Shown here one piece after another: positions 44,203 to 55,471 of a DNA stretch of 64,000 nucleotides (position 1 is its first letter; each line of letters opens with the position of its first letter). Location of the stretch: positions 1-64,000 of the forward strand of contig JAKCPI010004479.1 of assembly GCA_023213315.1 (NCBI GenBank), given 5' to 3'. The DNA is from Euborellia annulipes (Eukaryota; Arthropoda; Insecta; Dermaptera; Anisolabididae). The position numbers and the translations under genes were made by a program. The notes under the pieces were generated by a model that worked only from the letters and a program-made list of their open reading frames with translations, searched no databases and was not told the DNA's origin.

Positions 44203-47200
44203 TTAAACAATTTTATTAAGAATATTTATTATTGTTTGATTGAATTCACAGTTTATCTTAATATCCTTTATCAGTTCCAAAGCTTTTGGTTCACAAATAG
44301 TTACTTCTTTTAATATCATTAAAGTCTTTTCTATAATTATTGAATTGTTCTCTTTTGAATCAGAAATATCATAAATTAGTTTCGTAAGCATTACCACAAG
44401 TGATTCATAATTATATGGTATCCTTATCCAAGCTATTTTGATATAGGTCTCTAGAGTCTATAAAACAAAAAAAAAAAAATAATATGTTTATATTAAATAT
44501 ATATATATACCAAGTGAGCCAAATTCCTTAAGTGAATAATGTTATGAATTAGGCATACATCATCATATATATATATGCAAAGATAAGTTTTCTCGGGTTA
44601 AGTCGCGTGGGGTGCTGAGATTTACTCGACGTTTCGGCTCTCTTTTTGGAGCCATTTTCAAGAGAAGGAAGTTAGGAGATAATGGTGGAGGGGGGTTGTT
44701 TACCGTACCGTTGTTTACCGTAAACAACCCCCTCCACCATTACCCTAACTTCCTTCTTTGAACTCGGATTATCTCTCAAATAAAATAATAGTACTTCAAA
44801 AAATGGAATTCAGAAATAAGAAAAAATGATAATCTATATATATATACCCACAGCACGGATAGCACTTGCTAAGTGACAATTGGGAAATGGAATTGAGCTC
44901 AAACAGAATATGCTAGTTTGGAATATTGCCGCTGCAATGTTAAGCCAAGATTCGCAATGTTATCTGCAACATTGCTATAACATTTCAGCTGTTACGTGGA
45001 TACATTATATTCATATACATTTATATATATATATTTGAATCAAATCAAATAATTCAGCTGCTGCACCATGATTTTCAATTATCCGGCCCGTCTCGAATAA
45101 TCGAGAGTAAGTTACAACGACTATAGTGACACCTCTGATCTCTCAACCAAGGAGAGTTTTGTAGAATTAATCGATTTGGCCAATAAGGTATATAAATTCA
45201 CTTACTGTTAATGTAAGAGAGATTTCTTTCATATTTTTAGTCATGCCACCAACTTCTAAATAATTCTCTAAAACAGGGAGAAGTCTTTCTCCCCATCGAA
45301 TCACAGAAACACCCATCGATTCAATCATAGCTGTTAAGCCTTCCAAATAGATCACACGCATTTCTAAATTTTGTTCCAGTTCGGTAGATAGAATTATTCG
45401 TGAGAAACAGTCATCATATCGGGACCACTGAAATAAATAGAATATTTCCATCAAAGATTTTGATGAGAGATTCAGAATCTGGAGATCAATTAACATGGGC
45501 GTAGCCAGGGGGAGGCAGGGGGGCCGTTGCCCCCCTGGCTGGTCCTAAAAATTAAAAAAAAAATATATATATATTTTTCCCATTGGAAATTTTTTTTAAC
45601 ACTCCAATTCACTACATTAATTTAATTTTTTTATTTTATTTAAATAAATAATTAATACTCTATGTAGATATTAATTGCAAACCCCCCTCTTCGCCCTAAC
45701 GAGGAGTTGCCCCCCCCTAACAAGAAGTCTGGCTACGCCCATGTCAATTAAAATATATAATACTTACTTGTAAATTCTTATCCTCTTTAACAAAACCATC
45801 TTCAAGATGTTTCAAAATCAATATTAAACATTCAATTAAGGGTTTAATTAGAGATTTTTCTTTAACATATAACATATGTTCAAGGGCATTATAAATAACA
45901 AGATCTTGTCCAAGCCAACTCAATTCCGTTTTAGTCTATAAAGAACAAAAATAGAATTAAAATTATATTGAATTATTAATAAAATAAACCTATATTAAAA
46001 TATCTCCTTAAGACAAAAATGTATCCAACTCTGTCCTTTTGGTTTGAAACAATTGAAACTCCCGGTCTCGACTTTTGAGAAATTTTGGCATAAGGTAAGC
46101 AACCATTCGACTCTTGCAACCAGGGAGAGGAAGAGTAAGAGAAGTAAGCAAGTCAGAGATTATTGAAGGGAAATATATATATACAAGTGATAAAGCCCGC
46201 CGAAGGCGCCCCGCTAACTCCACTTCCTTTTAGTCTGGCCAATCAGCGCCCTACACACTGCACACAGGAAGTCAGTGACTAGCGTTTTATATTTATTGTA
46301 GTAATTAAATGATATATATATGATTAAATATTTACTAAATTCATATATCCGAGAAAATAAGGGTGTGCCGCCGAGAGTCGAACCACGGGTCCACCGATTT
46401 GCGCTCAGTGTGCCCTGAGCACTGGGCACACTGAGCGCAAATCGGTGGATCCGTGGTTTGACTCCCGGCGGCACACCCTTATTTTCTCGGATATATGAAT
46501 TTAGTAAATATTTAATTGTATAAATTTCGCGGCTCACGTACGCGATATGTTAAATATTATATATAATTTCTTATTTATTGAATCCTATGTGTTTGCAGTT
46601 CTTAGAACTCTTTATGCTAAGGAAGTAGTATAAATGTTAAAAAATAATCATCCTTTTCATTTAGTTACAGTTAGCCCCTGACCCTTAACTGCGTGTTGAA
46701 TCAGAATATTCAAAGGGGTTATTTTGGCAGAGAAGTGCTATAAATTTAGAATTTATAAATATAACTAACAGGTTATAAATAACTATCTATTTTATAAATG
46801 ATCCTTTTTTAAGTTTATTAAGAGTTTTATTAATTGTAGTGGGGGTTTTAGTGGGATTAAAAATATATATATATGCCTAATCATAATTCCTTCAATCAAA
46901 AACGCGACATTAATATATTGAAAATTGAGAAAATAAACCTAATCTTTTAATATAATCTAATATAAGTTGCTGTTGCTGTTACGAGTTGGAAGAGAGCAAG
47001 TACGGGAGCAGCAAATAAAAGAAAACCTTTGGATGCCAAATGCCAAAAGGAGACGTTGAAACAAAATTTATTTGTCCATCTTCAAGTCCTTGTAGGCTTA
47101 TAATCTAATTAGGCACAAAGTTTTCATTGGTGTTGTGGCACAAAACTTTTAGGCCTAAAGGAACTTAGGACTGAAGATGGACAAATAAATTGTCCGAAAC

Positions 47201-48354
47201 GTCTTCTTTCGGCATTTGGCATATCCAAAGGCTTTCTTTTTATTTGACGCTCCCGTACTTGCTCTTTTCCAACTCCTAATCTTTTAATATAGATGGATGG
47301 AATGGAACTTGTCCAGGACCCCATCTTGTTATTATCTTAAAGAATATTAAATATAGTCAGTAGGAGTTTATTATTTCATATTTACCACATTAGTTATTAG
47401 GTGATTTAATAACATAATTCCTTGAAGTCTATTATTCGTTTCAAAATCATCAATTAAAACTAAACACGTTGGAAGTGTTGATTGTAAATAATCACCTAAA
47501 TAAGGAAACTGAAAGAGACATTTAAAAAAATTAATTGAATTATTTAATTTAAATTTAGTTAAGGTATTTCCTATGGAAGGTAAACATATTTGAACGGCAG
47601 ATGATCCATCAAAGATCAGAAATCTTTGTATTAAAATGAAATTTAATTGAATGTCCACTAACAAACATCAGTGTTCATTTTAATTGTCTTTCGATTATAC
47701 TATGGCATATTTCTCTTCGCTTCTGTATCCTACATTTATTTCAAGTTGTTCATTAAATGAACTAAATCTATTTTCGATGTTCAATAATGTCAACCTTCCA
47801 GATGATGCAATTAAACAAATAGTTTTTACCTTAGCTTGCAAGAATAAAAAATTAAATGACGTAATTGCTCCAGGATATTTTTTCCATGTATTTTTTAAAA
47901 GTTTTGGCCTTAATTTATTTAATATTTCTTCGAAAATATTAAAAATCTTTGAATGATCTTTTAAATCAAATAATAAACTTGTAAGAGTATCCGATTTACA
48001 TAATTTCAAAGTGTTCTTCAAAATAATTGTTGAAGCATTTCGAATATTTTCAGTATTCCATAAAAATATACTATGATGTTCACTTACTAATAAAATTATT
48101 GAAATTATGCAATTTTTGAAGGTTTTATTATATTCAAATGAATCAGTGATTTTAATTTGTAGTTTTTGAAATATATCTGATATTATACAAATCTCCCTCT
48201 CGGCTTCTAAAATATATTTTGTAAAATCTTTTTCCTCATAAGGTCTGTCAAAACCAAAATCAATTTGCGGTAAAAATATATTTTCTATTTGTTTCTGTAA
48301 AGTAATCCAAAAATGATCAGAAATTGTTTGGGATTCATTAAGTAATTGATCCAT
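44203..48354 (-). CDS. TTI2: TELO2-interacting protein 2 (Tti2)
   Basis: Five - strand exons, all in phase 0: 48354-47830, 47508-47386, 45935-45768, 45427-45206 and 44457-44203, giving 430 residues (human about 508). The protein is helical and HEAT-repeat-like, with no catalytic motif. Exon 1 ends NTWKKYPGAITSFNFLFLQAK. Exon 2 continues FPYLGDYLQSTLP and LIDDFETNNRLQGIMLLNHL, the best conserved part of the family. Exon 3 starts TKTELSWLGQDLVIYNAL. Exon 4 has WSRYDDCFSRI and EGLTAMIESMGVSVIRWGER. Exon 5 ends INILNKIV. Tti2 works with Tel2 and Tti1 (TTT complex) to help Hsp90 mature PIKK kinases such as ATM, ATR and mTOR. A longer open frame upstream of exon 2 is intronic. Introns contain a hAT element, a tRNA-like palindrome and ribozyme-family foldbacks. 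Confidence 0.87.
44595..44765. repeat. Foldback with a hammerhead-like motif (TTI2 intron 4)
   Basis: Central arms 'ataatggtggaggggggttg' and 'caaccccctccaccattacc' are mirrors. On the - strand, 44664-44625, CTC, TTGAAAA, T, GGCTC...GAGCC, GAAAC, GTC, GAG forms a three-stem shape, but the core reads TTGAAAA instead of CTGANGA. Confidence 0.6.
45494..45743. mobile_element. Non-autonomous hAT-type element (TTI2 intron 3)
   Basis: Ends 'catgggcgtagccagg' and 'ctggctacgcccatg' are flanked by perfect 8-bp duplications tcaattaa (45486-45493 and 45744-45751). G-rich then C-rich stretches lie near the left end, and C-runs near the right. It sits 24 bp from exon 3 and 66 bp from exon 4, filling nearly the whole intron. 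Confidence 0.9.
46323..46515. repeat. Near-perfect palindrome with outward-facing tRNA-like arms
   Basis: Arms of about 95 bp match almost exactly: 'actaaattcatatatccgag' left, 'ctcggatatatgaatttagt' right. Each arm reads outward from the centre as 'gcgcaaatcggtgga' and a B-box-like 'gtggtttgactcccggc'. It lies in TTI2 intron 2. This is either a head-to-head pair of tRNA-derived elements or a palindromic insertion. Confidence 0.7.
46985..47285. repeat. Foldback with two inverted hammerhead-like motifs (TTI2 intron 2)
   Basis: Arms 'gagttggaagagagcaagta' and 'tacttgctcttttccaactc' mirror each other, as do 'gatgccaaatgcc' and 'ggcatttggcata'. The right arm motif (47167-47207, + strand) is the better one. 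The left motif (47091-47047, - strand) keeps a 5-bp stem I (AAGGA/TCCTT) but has a damaged core. Confidence 0.8.
47167..47207 (+). ncRNA. Hammerhead-ribozyme-like motif
   Basis: Stem I is AGGA (47167-47170) with TTCT (47204-47207; G-U and one weak pair). The core is CTGAAGA (47171-47177) plus T. Stem II is a perfect 5 bp, GGACA (47179-47183) with TGTCC (47191-47195) and an AT loop. GAAA lies at 47196-47199, then CGTC. Stem III is the minimal ACGU. Confidence 0.65.
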
Positions 48355-48502
48355 TTTTTTAATTATAAATTAACTAGGCTTTTATATATTAAAATAAATA
48401 TTGGTAAATAATTCAATAACTGATTAATAATCATCCAATTTTGACATTTCAAAATATTGTTTGAAGGTTAGTTAAGGTTAGTAATGTTATTTAGTATTGC
48501 GC

Positions 48503-48640
48503 TTTTCACTTTCTCTTACCTATATGTATTAATATATGTTAATATATACTGTATATATGTAAATATATAAACATATATAAACTTTGCATATATATATAGA
48601 GAGAAAGTGTTGGTTTCATGTCAAAAATTCGATGTCGAGA
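48503..48640 (-). repeat. R1 3' end, reversed
   Basis: 'actttctcttacctatatg' and the AT-rich hairpin, then 'catgtcaaaaattcgatgtc' on the + strand, are the mirror of the R1 terminus. The element is cut off at 48640, where a G-run element starts. Confidence 0.7.
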
Positions 48641-49200
48641 CAAGGGTGAATACAGGGGGGGGGGGGGGGGGTAAAGGGGGGTAATTACCCCCCTGAGATT
48701 TAAAAAAAAATACTTTTCGAAAAAAAAAATTCAAACTAAGCTTAACACAGATTCCAGGTTTAGGTAGATGGATTTAGCAGTTTATAATAAGGAAAAACAA
48801 AAATTTTTCTTATTCTTTATTAAAATTTATTGGCCAACTCGATGCGCAATCTAATTGTAAGTTTCGTCCTATCAGACATCATCAGGGCCTGTAATAAATA
48901 TAAAATCTCTTTACCATGTCATACACAAAACATATCACAATTTTATTTGTTTTTTAGTTTGAATCAATCCTGGTTTGAGATCCTATGAAATAAAAAAAAA
49001 AATGTATTTTTAATGTAAAATTTTAAAAATTAATACTTAAAAATTTGATTTGTATTTATATTCTGGCAAACAAGTACAGAATGCGCCTTTAAATTACCGA
49101 AATTAAGAAAAAAAGTGTGCTGTGCGACCAGTCACTCCAGATTACCCCCCCCCCCCCCGGGCGAGAAACACCTTTGGATCCGCCACTGTTTCCCATAGCA
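48641..49200. mobile_element. Composite of a G/C-run element and a ribozyme motif
   Basis: It runs from 'acaagggtgaatacaggggg' to 'ggatccgccactg', hAT-like ends with long G- and C-runs. The flanks do not form a matching duplication, because R1 pieces of opposite orientation lie on each side. A hammerhead-like motif sits inside at 48832-48889, and 'gtgctgtgcgaccagtcac' near 49117 is part of an R1 5' hairpin. Confidence 0.5.
48832..48889 (-). ncRNA. Hammerhead-ribozyme-like motif with a complete stem III
   Basis: This is the most canonical example. On the - strand stem I is GGCC (48889-48886) with GGCC (48835-48832). The core is CTGATGA (48885-48879), then one extra T. Stem II is GTC with GAC, closed by a 6-nt loop, then GAAA. 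Stem III is real here (ACUU pairing GAGU, one G-U, loop of about 20 nt) and ends in the cleavage triplet GUU. All invariant core bases are present, so it could act as a monomer. Confidence 0.75.
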
Positions 49201-50239
49201 CCTTAGTTTCAAACTTGCATTTTAAATGTTGACTGTTTGAAATAAACTATGGTTATTTTTCAAAATTTTAATATCATATTTGGATATTTTATACACAATA
49301 GGGAATCCGAAATCTATATATATAATTCGCTAATGTCCGTCTGTCCGTCTGTCTGTCACGCTCTATTTAGGAAAGTTCTTGTTGGGGAATTTTGAAACGA
49401 AATTTTTTATGCATAAAGAGGACCTTAAGGTCCTCTTGGTCCTAGGGGGTGAAAAAAATTCCTGAAAATGGACCATCTTTCGTTTATAAGAGAACGAACG
49501 ATGTATCATTTTTGTGAATTTTTTTAACAACCGTGCCATTCTTGTCCATTCATAAAACCATGCTCAATTGAAAGATAATTAAGCAAAGAATCTAGGAGAA
49601 TTTTTTTATCAACATTGAAACAGTCCTAGGGGAAATGGGTCAATTTCAATTCTTGAATCCAAATAATGTTAGAATTTTTACTTGGATGAAATTTTGCTCT
49701 AGCATTTTTCTTTTCTTCTAAATAATTCAACTTCGGCAACACCACTTGAGAATTCTCGACTTGTTTCAATCTTAGCAGAGGAAATAAATTGCAAAATGAA
49801 TGAGTGAGTGGCAAATATAATAATTATTTTCTGGAAGGTTTTTTGCTTGAGGATCGAATTTGTTAATTTTCTGAGATCGCATTCATGTTTTCTATATTTT
49901 AGAAGATCGCCTATCTGGAAAAATTTAATTCTAACTAATAAATATTCAATGGAAATTATTTAAATGTATAATATATAATATTACAAAAAATACCTTTTAG
50001 CAATTGCTCTCTAATATCGACTAGGAAAAAAATTTCATTACAGAATAAGAGCATTAATTAAAATTTTGACAAAGAAAAAGGCAAATGAAAAGATTAGAAT
50101 CGTTGAGCTGTGAAGTCAAATACAACTTTCTCCATCGCTGGCTTTTTTTTACTTTATTATAAAGCCTGATGATGTATATATTGAGCACATTTTTCGTCGC
50201 TCTTTTAGATAAATAATATTATTTATTTATGAGAATGAG
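49201..50239. other. No gene established; repeat fragments and one ambiguous frame
   Basis: 49201-49300 matches the internal part of long R1 copies. 49316-49460 is a dispersed repeat shared with 820-985 and 59155-59265. The - strand frame around 49630-49800 (LRLKQVENSQVVLPKLNYLE) has plausible composition but no convincing splice sites; I leave it unassigned. Confidence 0.4.
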
Positions 50240-50650
50240 TCGATCGTCCTAAAAAAAAAAAATTGAATTAGTCTTGACACTACTCAGATAATTATGAGAA
50301 TATTAAGTTAGTGTACTATTAATTAATATTTACCTTTCATTTGCGAGATTTTTTCTCTTCTCTCACACAAACACTAAAGTAAACACCAACAAAGTTATCT
50401 CTTTTAGTTTTTCCACAATAATTATTTATCTATGGGAAATATTTAAGTATTGAGTCAATTGTGTTTATTAAACATGACCTGACCTGAAAAAAATTTCAAT
50501 TAGCCTTAATTCTAATCAGTTAATTTATAAGAACTTTTAATTAATGTTCTAATTTATTTATGTTTACCTTTAATTTTCCAAAAAATATTGAAAATTTTCT
50601 TTCTTCTCTCACTTTTACACACTCACATAAACACTAAATAAAAAATAAAC
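50240..50650 (-). repeat. Diverged tandem duplication with donor-like sites
   Basis: Segments 50240-50400 and 50465-50650 share an order: A-run with 'ttgaattagtc' or 'ttcaattagcc', 'taattaat', 'tttaccttt', then a TCTC/ACAC-rich stretch and 'aaacacc'. On the - strand each has an AAAG|GTAAA donor-like site (near 50336 and 50576) after a GT/GA-rich stretch. They could be alternative non-coding first exons, but this is unproven. Confidence 0.45.
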
Positions 50651-51615
50651 ACCAAAAAAGATATCTTCATCTACTACAACAAAAAGTGTATGTAGTAAAT
50701 GGAATTAATAAAAAAAGAACAGCAAGAAGGTTTTAAATAATTAATTATCTCTTGCTTGACGAAAACAAATTATATATACGGTATATATTTCAACAATAAA
50801 TATATATATATATATATATATATATTCCGTAAACCGGTAATCTGAGGAAATCATATCAGTGAGAATGAGTGTGATTTTTTGGATTACGAGCAAGCGAGTG
50901 CGGGGGCTAACGTGGAAGAGATCCTACCTAGCCTAACACAAAATACGAAGACAAGTGAGAGTATTTGTAACCCCGTCTCCACCATCAGATCGGTGGAGCC
51001 CTCGGGTTCCTAGCCTCAAGGATTGCAATTTGCACCCTCCAGGCTATTCCTGGAGAAACTGCAACCTTCCCTGACTCGCTTTACTCATAGAGCCACCTCA
51101 AATCCACCCTCAAAGATACAAAAACATATCAGACTCACAAATGCGTCACAAAAGAAGTCTTTTCGCAAAACACAAGAACACTTGGAACCTGGGCTTCGAT
51201 CTCTCAACCAGATCTGACCGCATCTCCTTATGAACCGTTCATGGAATAAATCAACGAGAATATCTTTCATTTTAACTCTCTATTGGATCCTAAATTAAAG
51301 AAACAAATCAAGGCATCAACTAACAAAACGAACTAACTAAAAGATTAGAGCAGCCACCTCAATCTAATAACAACAACTATCCAAAAAGAGGCCTAAAATG
51401 AAAGTATTCACGTTGGTTTCTCCACTATTTGATTCACGAGATGCAGCTACAGGTTCAAAAAAAAAATCCCTCTCGTTGGCTCGTTGGCACCCTCCACCCC
51501 TCTAGATTTAAATCTTTAAACTACATTTAGGGTGTGAAAATAAATTTTCTAAATTATAAAGTGAATACAATTAAATTTGTATTCGTTTAGCAATCACACC
51601 TTAAGCCCTGGGATC

Positions 51616-51921
51616 TTAAGAAAATGTTAATGAAATCCCGCGGCGGGAGAGTCTTTCTCTCTCTCTGTGTGCAGCTGAAAAAAAACATCCTCAAAAGCTA
51701 ATCTAATCTACCCCCTTTAATATTCTTGCACCATGCATAATATACCTTTGTTCTGTTGACCCTCGGGAATCTGTAACAAAAAAGAAAAAAAAGAAATTAA
51801 AATCAGATAAATTATATATTTTTGGATTTATAAGGGTATGTTTAGAGTATAAAATATTCACCTTCTGAGGGGTTGACGGTCGCTCGAAGCTGCTTGCCTG
51901 GCCCTCGTAGAGCTGATCCAT
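51616..51921 (-). CDS. Candidate small protein from very short exons; function unknown
   Basis: Coding parts are 51921-51862, 51770-51746 and 51674-51616, joined in frame to 47 residues. The ATG starts MDQLYEGQASSFERPSTPQK. A 25-nt microexon adds IPEGQQNK, and the last part adds AAHRERERLSRRGISLTFS before TAA. Each junction has a sound GT-AG pair with pyrimidine-rich acceptors (ttgttacag, tttttcag). Just before the ATG is a partial copy of the same codons (LDQLYECKGAS), so the start region is a short tandem duplication. Upstream exons at 52026-51862 (5' part), 53007-52891 and perhaps about 55030-54926 look non-coding. Composition is less AT-rich than the surroundings, which supports real exons. 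I do not recognise the family. It could equally be the start of a longer gene or an lncRNA. Confidence 0.4.
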
Positions 51922-52289
51922 CGAAGCTCCCTTGCACTCGTAGAGCTGATCCAGTTGATTGCACTACTTGAACACTGAGCACTGAACACTGAACACTGAG
52001 CACAATTGCACTGGAGAAACACAAACCTGCAAAAGAGAAAAATTGTTTAAGAATCTATCCATGAGGTCTAGCAATCTAGAGAAAATAATTTTCCATTAGG
52101 ATTTTATGAATGAAGTTTAAAGGAGTACGTCCTAGGGAAAAAAGAAATTAAAATCAGATACCGATTTATTTCCACGAGGGTCGGTGTATGACCCTGCCTA
52201 TATTCGATATTAGACAGGGGCGTTTATAAGGGTGGGGGGAGGCCTAAGGGGGCCCGGGCCCCTTCGGAATCTTTCAAATCTATATATAA

Positions 52290-52606
52290 TGACCGTCCAC
52301 CTGAAAAGGTACCAAATCTTCACTGGGCAAATTTTCAGGAGAGCCGATTTACTAAAGAGTTCAAAAAAATCAATTTTTTTTTATTACTGATTCTGATTCT
52401 CTAGTTCTTCATCTTACGGATTTTTCTCAAAACTAGGTTTTTTATGACCAAAATTTTAAAAGTTGATATCTTCCAAAGAAAAAAATGATAAAAAAATTCT
52501 AAAAAGACCGGCTTGCTCAGCAAAATGTGTTCTGTACAGAAAGCATAAAAACTCAATTTTGGCCCCGATGAAGATTTGGTACCTTTTCATGTGGACGGAC
52601 GGTCAC
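52290..52606. repeat. Inverted-repeat element
   Basis: 'tgaccgtccacctgaaaagg' with 'taccaaatcttca' on the left mirrors 'gaagatttggtaccttttca' with 'tgtggacggacggtca' on the right. The termini are about 35 bp and the interior about 245 bp, non-coding. The left end follows a GC-rich hAT-like scrap ('acaggggcgtttataag'). Confidence 0.7.
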
Positions 52607-52890
52607 ATTGTGAAAACCTTTTGATATCATGAAAAAGGGCGATGAATGGACACCGAAACTTTTATAAAGGATGAAATTCTAATAACAACAAACACTTAGA
52701 ATAGTAAAATCGCATATATTAAATATTTATATAGAGATTCAGAATATATTCTCTCACTTTTTATATGGTTCACGAATTCCGATGCATTTTATTATGCAAA
52801 TAGGGGCCTAATAGAAAAACTTTTATTCTAATCCATAGTTTGATCGTTACTTAATGAATGTATCTAACTTTAAAATGTAAATGTACTTAC

Positions 52891-53007
52891 CAAAAAGTAG
52901 AAATTGTAGGAATCCTGGGCCGGAGCGACACGGCCCTGTTTGCCATGTCAAGCCCTCCCTGCAGGCTTGCCTCAACTTGAGTCGAGAAGAAAAGCGCAGC
53001 AGGAAAA
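52891..53007 (-). other. Probable non-coding exon upstream of the small - strand gene
   Basis: A strong acceptor (tttcttttttctttctag) precedes 53007 and a consensus donor (TTTTTG|GTAAGT) follows 52891. The exon is GC-richer than its surroundings and contains ATG GCA AAC AGG. If that start were used, the frame would read through the next exon to a TGA and bypass MDQLYEG. I treat it as 5' UTR. Confidence 0.5.
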
Positions 53008-54925
53008 CTAGAAAGAAAAAAGAAAAGAGAATTAGAGAAAATTTCCAACTCCAAACGTATATATATATACACACACACACACTCAGACATATTTGTAAAT
53101 TTTTTTTTGAATATTTGGCATAATTAGGACAAAAAGCTCTATACCTATTGCTTTCCAATTGGAAAATCCTCGATTTTTCAAAAATATTTTTAGCCTCCCA
53201 ATTTAGGGATTTTCCTGGGGTGTCCATAAAGGGTGCTAAAAGGGGCAAAAAAAAATTTCATTCAAAGGAAATCGGTCAAACAGAGGGTGGCATAAGGGCC
53301 AGAGCATTCTGCAATTATTTAGATATATATCCTTTGAAATGTTAAAAAAAACTTTTAAAGTATCTATCAGTTGCCCTAAAAATAAATTATATTCTGAAAA
53401 TCTTTAAATTCACTTTGATCCCAATGAAAAATCGAAAATTTCCAAAATTGATTGGAATCACAGACAACCTTTGTAAGCCGAAACGTTGTAACAGTTACAT
53501 TATTGATAACAACTATGAAAGTGGAAATTCAAAAATATTGATTTGAGATCTCAATGTGTGTGTGTGTGTGGGGGTTTTCTTTGTGATTGAGTTGATATAT
53601 TGTATCTTGTATTATTAATTCTAGTCCCTTATTCCCACATTCTCTCTTATTTAATATTAAATCCGAAACATAAATTTCCAAATATAATAGTTTTTACTTA
53701 TTTTGGAATCTTTTCTCAATTAAATTCAACATTTGTAGAACTAACATTAATTTGTTTTTTTTGTTATTAAAAAAAAATAAATTTTCATGTTTAAAATAAA
53801 GGTTATCGAGTGTAAATGTAGGAGATGATTAAAAAGAATAAATAAAATATGATTTTTCTAATTTGAAAGGTAATAAAATGAATTTATTAAAATCAATTAA
53901 AAATAACTAACTTTTAATTGATTAAATATTTAAGTAATATATATATATATATATGGGAACGAATGAATCCATCTTTTAATTAGATCACCTTGTCCCTTTT
54001 ATATATATATATATTTTGGATCACACTGACATTTGTAATTATAAAAATTTTTTCTTTTATATTTTATTTGTTAAACTTTGAGTCAAGAATCCTGGTTTAA
54101 TTCTCTTCAATGCAAATAATAAGTGTCTGTAATTAAATTGTAATTGCTGAAAATCACACGATTAGAGACCAAAAGTTGAACAAATAAAATAAAAGAGAAA
54201 AATTTTTTTATTTATCAATGATGGGAATCAGTGGGCTCTAATATATATAAATGGGGATATAAATTCATTAATGATTTTGATAAATCCATTCACTTATCTT
54301 TCAAATTAGAAATTCATTTTTTATTTTAAATATAAAAATGTATGTTTTCTAAAAAATGTATATACATAAGGATGTCGGCATTATTAATATTCGTTTAATA
54401 ATTTTAAAAAGAAGTTTAAAAAGGGAAAAAGATGAATATTATCTGATTCCAAATTGAAATCAAAACTATTGGGAAACTTATTTTTTGGATTTACTGTAAA
54501 ATAAAAGGAAAAAATATTTGGCATTACAACTACATCACAATTAGACTTCCTATGAATTAATAAAACATGCTATCAATTTAAAACAAATTTAATAGAAATG
54601 TTATTTAAGTGTAAAATGGGTTATTAAAATTATATTACCTGTAATTTGCAAGATATGTCAGTCTGATTTTGGGGATTCGGAAAACTCTATTTCATTATAT
54701 TTTCCTCACTTTAAAAATTTTAGAAAATTAAAATAATTAATTAAAAAAGGGGGTTAAAAGAAAATAAATAAATGAGAAAGATAAAGAGAAGAAAGGTTAA
54801 AAGACTGGCTAACTAGTTTTCTTTAACTCACACACACTAAATATGATTTAAATTGTTAGAAATAAATATTAAATACTCAAAACATGCAAAAAGGATTAAT
54901 TATCAAAAGAAATAATTAAATTTAC
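53008..54925. other. No gene seen; likely intron
   Basis: AT-rich DNA with TA and TG microsatellites. At 53485-53500 there is a lone ribozyme-family half ('aagccgaaacgttg'). No exon with good signals is visible. Confidence 0.45.
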
Positions 54926-55470
54926 CTTTTAATAAATGGGATGACAGCAGAATTTAGGCGGCAAGTGTGTTACACGAAGGCGCAAATGAGAGATCAGAGA
55001 AGCTGTCAAATGGACGACCAACTCTTTGACAATTAATCATAAAAAAATAAAAAAAAAAAAAAATTGAATAAAATAAATTATTCTAACTTTAAAAAATAAT
55101 TTAAAATAATTTTTTATATACATTTTTATTTTACTTTTAATTTATTTTTCATTATACCAAAACAAAAAAAAAAAAAAATTAAATTCACATGTCTGTTAAA
55201 AATTCGTATTTTTCTTTTTTCAAAGCAATAAAATATTATTTTAAAAACAAAATTAATTTTTAAAAATTCTTACCATACTATATTTTAAAGTTAAAATAAT
55301 TTATTATTTAAATTCTATTTTTCATGGATTTTATTATGGTGTTTCCTATCTCTGTTATCAGTTGTCTATGAACATAATTGGAATATTAATAAATTTTCAA
55401 TAAATCTGAAATTTTAATTATTAATTTATTTCTTTTTTAATTTTTTTTTTTTATATTACCACTTTAATAT
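54926..55470. other. Possible first exon, then AT-rich DNA
   Basis: On the - strand, 55030-54926 is relatively GC-rich and ends in AAAAG|GTAAAT, so it could be a first exon for the small - strand gene. The rest (55031-55470) is low-complexity A/T with no feature. Confidence 0.35.
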
Positions 55471-55471
55471 A

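Noticed and set aside
47509..47664. Upstream extension of TTI2 exon 2 (open frame reading VDIQLNFILIQRFL...)
   Set aside because: A strong acceptor (ctctttcag) at 47509 keeps phase and places FPYLGDYL directly after the exon 1 end, as in the family. The upstream reading would not join in phase.
51085..51270. 61-residue - strand frame and its + strand counterpart near 51.1 kb
   Set aside because: No splice signals or recognisable motif; probably 3' UTR or non-coding sequence of the small - strand transcript.
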